NCBI GenBank assembly: GCA_020853375.1
Contig: JADYZA010000058.1
Location: forward strand, 1-5,574
Reading direction: 5' to 3'
DNA: 5,574 nucleotides
From: Verrucomicrobiota bacterium
Lineage (GTDB): Bacteria > Verrucomicrobiota > Kiritimatiellia > Kiritimatiellales > Tichowtungiaceae
Shown here piece after piece: positions 4,131 through 5,574 of this stretch (the stretch's first letter is position 1; every line of letters starts with the position of its first letter). A program made the position numbers and the translations under genes. The notes below the pieces were generated by a model. The model saw only the letters and a list, made by a program, of their open reading frames with translations, had not been told where the DNA came from and did no database searches.

Positions 4131-5574
4131 ATGGAAAACGTTCTGTATTTCGGTGACAATCTCGACATCATGCGGCGCTACCTGCCGGACGAATCCGTTG
4201 ATCTGGTCTATGCCGACCCGCCATTCAACAGCAACCAGAACTACAACGTGCTCTTCAAAGAAAAGGACGGCAGTCAGGCCGCTTCGCAAATCCGGGCGTT
4301 TGACGATACGTGGACGTGGGATTCGGAAGACGAAGCCGTTTATGCTGATCTCGTAACTGCGGGCGGCAAAGTCGCCGATGTTCTCCAGGCCTTTCGTCAG
4401 ATAATTGGTTCGTGCGATATGCTGGCCTATCTCGTGATGATGGCACCGCGCCTCATGGAATGTCGTCGTGTTCTGAAGCCGACTGGCAGCATGTACCTGC
4501 ACTGTGACCCGACGGCGAGCCACTATCTAAAGTTGCTCATGGACGCTGTTTTCGGCCCTGCGAATTTCAAAACAGAAATCGTCTGGAAGCGAAGCAGCGC
4601 TCACAGCGACGCCAAACAAGGCCGAGCTCAACACGGACGAATCCATGACGTGATTCTGTTCTACACCAAATCTGATGAATGGTTTTGGAATCACGTTTTC
4701 ACGCCCTACGATAAAGAATACGTGGATGCCTTCTACAAACATATTGAACCAAAAACGGGGCGACGTTATCGCATGGACAATTTGACCGCAGCGAAGCCGG
4801 GCGGTGATACGAAATATGAATGGCGCGTCAAACGCCGCAATGGCGGCGAGTGGGAAAGCGATCTCTCCGACGATTGGAAAGCTCCTAAAGACGGGTGGGA
4901 ATATAAAGGAATTCCTCCGTACAAAGGGCGGTCGTGGGCATATTCCAAGGCAAATATGATTGAGTACGCCAAGACCGGTCGCCTTTGTTTCGCCGGTACA
5001 GGAACGCCTTGTTACAAACGCTACCTAGACGAGATGCCCGGTGTACCGCTTCAAGATTGGTGGGGCGACATAGGTCCGATTGGTGCCCAAGCGGCGGAAC
5101 GACTTGGCTATCCGACACAAAAGCCAATCGCGCTTCTGGAACGGATCATCAAAGCATCGTGTCCGGAAGGCGGCGTAGTGATGGATCCGTTCTGCGGATG
5201 CGGGACAACGGTCACAGCGGCGCAAACGTTGGGCCGTCCGTGGATCGGAATCGATATCACGCATCTTTCCATCACGCTGATGAAGGAACGGTTGAAAGAT
5301 ACGTTTGGCGCGGCGGCAAAATTTAAAGTCGTCGGCGAACCGACCAGCGCACCGGACGCAGCGGCGCTGGCGGCTTCCGATCCGTATCAGTTCCAGTGGT
5401 GGTCGCTCGGTTTGGTGGGTGCGCGTCCGGTGGAAGAAAAGAAGGGCGCGGACAAAGGGATCGACGGCAAAATTGTTTTCCAAGGCGAATCCGCCGGTAA
5501 GTTTGAGTCGGTTATTATTTCGGTGAAGGCCGGAAACACCGGCGTGGCGCATGTTCGGGATTTACGCGGCGTGC
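4131..5574 (+). CDS. Beta-class DNA methyltransferase with C-terminal nuclease-like domain, 3'-truncated by the window edge
   Basis: 481 codons are open from ATG 4131 to the window end without a stop. The N-terminal 380 or so residues form an N6-adenine/N4-cytosine DNA methyltransferase (N6_N4_Mtase family). The catalytic motif IV D29-P-P-F32 comes first, then CRRVLKPTGSMYLHCDP (about 106-123). A long, probably target-recognising middle (about 130-330) includes KRYLDEMPGVPLQDWWGDI and GYPTQKP. The SAM-binding motif I D352-P-F-C-G-C-G-T and WIGID (D375) come last; this order marks the beta class. After a linker, DPYQFQWW, GADKGIDG (D441, D445) and IISVKAG (K466) resemble the core of a PD-(D/E)xK nuclease, with serine where E or Q is usual. 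RDLRGV follows and the domain is cut off. The likely function is modification and restriction by one chain; target base and site are unknown. The start lacks a Shine-Dalgarno, but MENVLYFGDN is a normal N-terminus and DPPF follows promptly. The methyltransferase call is secure; the nuclease call is probable. Confidence 0.93.
   Translation, partial: MENVLYFGDNLDIMRRYLPDESVDLVYADPPFNSNQNYNVLFKEKDGSQAASQIRAFDDTWTWDSEDEAVYADLVTAGGKVADVLQAFRQIIGSCDMLAYLVMMAPRLMECRRVLKPTGSMYLHCDPTASHYLKLLMDAVFGPANFKTEIVWKRSSAHSDAKQGRAQHGRIHDVILFYTKSDEWFWNHVFTPYDKEYVDAFYKHIEPKTGRRYRMDNLTAAKPGGDTKYEWRVKRRNGGEWESDLSDDWKAPKDGWEYKGIPPYKGRSWAYSKANMIEYAKTGRLCFAGTGTPCYKRYLDEMPGVPLQDWWGDIGPIGAQAAERLGYPTQKPIALLERIIKASCPEGGVVMDPFCGCGTTVTAAQTLGRPWIGIDITHLSITLMKERLKDTFGAAAKFKVVGEPTSAPDAAALAASDPYQFQWWSLGLVGARPVEEKKGADKGIDGKIVFQGESAGKFESVIISVKAGNTGVAHVRDLRGV
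5370..5574 (+). other. Nuclease-like C-terminal domain of the methyltransferase fusion (incomplete)
   Basis: Residues about 414-481 of the protein above. DPYQFQWWSLGLVGARP, GADKGIDGKIVF and ESVIISVKAGNTGVAHVRDLRG fit a beta-strand, acidic residue, beta-strand, lysine arrangement as in Mrr-like PD-(D/E)xK folds. Candidate metal-site residues are D445 and K466. The rest of the domain lies beyond the window, so its completeness and activity cannot be judged. Confidence 0.62.

Noticed and set aside
4085..4156. Small 23-codon open frame starting MKTLEFFSAL and overlapping the methyltransferase start
   Set aside because: No Shine-Dalgarno, very short and no recognisable sequence; probably chance.
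3525..4523. 332-codon open frame on the - strand across the 3D gene, the repeat and the methyltransferase start
   Set aside because: It is antisense to two well-supported genes, passes through the palindromic repeat, and shows no family motif.
5025..5552. 175-codon open frame on the - strand inside the methyltransferase
   Set aside because: Antisense shadow of the motif I region; His/Arg-rich with no recognisable domain.

Overview
The window reads as a moderately GC-rich bacterial chromosome segment with every convincing gene on the + strand. The organism cannot be named from sequence alone. The form of the 3D-domain protein, the style of the ORF6N protein and the GTAGA-bounded palindromic intergenic repeats together suggest the Verrucomicrobiota/Kiritimatiellota side of the PVC group; this is low-confidence inference.

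Left part (1-3462): a tightly packed run of four genes. It holds the 3' part of etfA (electron transfer flavoprotein alpha subunit), a small ORF6N-domain gene, trxB (thioredoxin reductase) and an acyl-CoA dehydrogenase. Gaps are only 5-20 nt, and the run closes with a strong GNRA-loop intrinsic terminator. EtfA and the acyl-CoA dehydrogenase form an obvious functional pair: the dehydrogenase oxidises an acyl-CoA and passes electrons to ETF. TrxB is a flavoprotein housekeeping gene. The ORF6N gene, of a family typical of phage and accessory DNA, is the odd one out and looks inserted between etfA and trxB. It carries a perfect 27-nt inverted repeat inside its coding sequence.

Middle part (3463-4130): a short gene for a secreted or membrane-anchored 3D (double-psi beta-barrel) protein is bracketed by two composite palindromic elements of the same design. 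In each, two small hairpins sit in inverted orientation with GTAGA-type outer ends. The upstream one shows coordinated base changes between its hairpin units; the downstream one supplies the last codon and stop codon of the 3D gene. They resemble REP/BIME-type mobile repeats.

Right part (4131-5574): a long open frame running off the window encodes a beta-class DNA methyltransferase (DPPF near the N-terminus, DPFCGCGT near residue 352). It is fused to the beginning of what looks like a C-terminal PD-(D/E)xK-type nuclease domain, so it is probably a single-chain restriction-modification enzyme. It is the clearest defence-type candidate here, but only the first 481 residues are visible.
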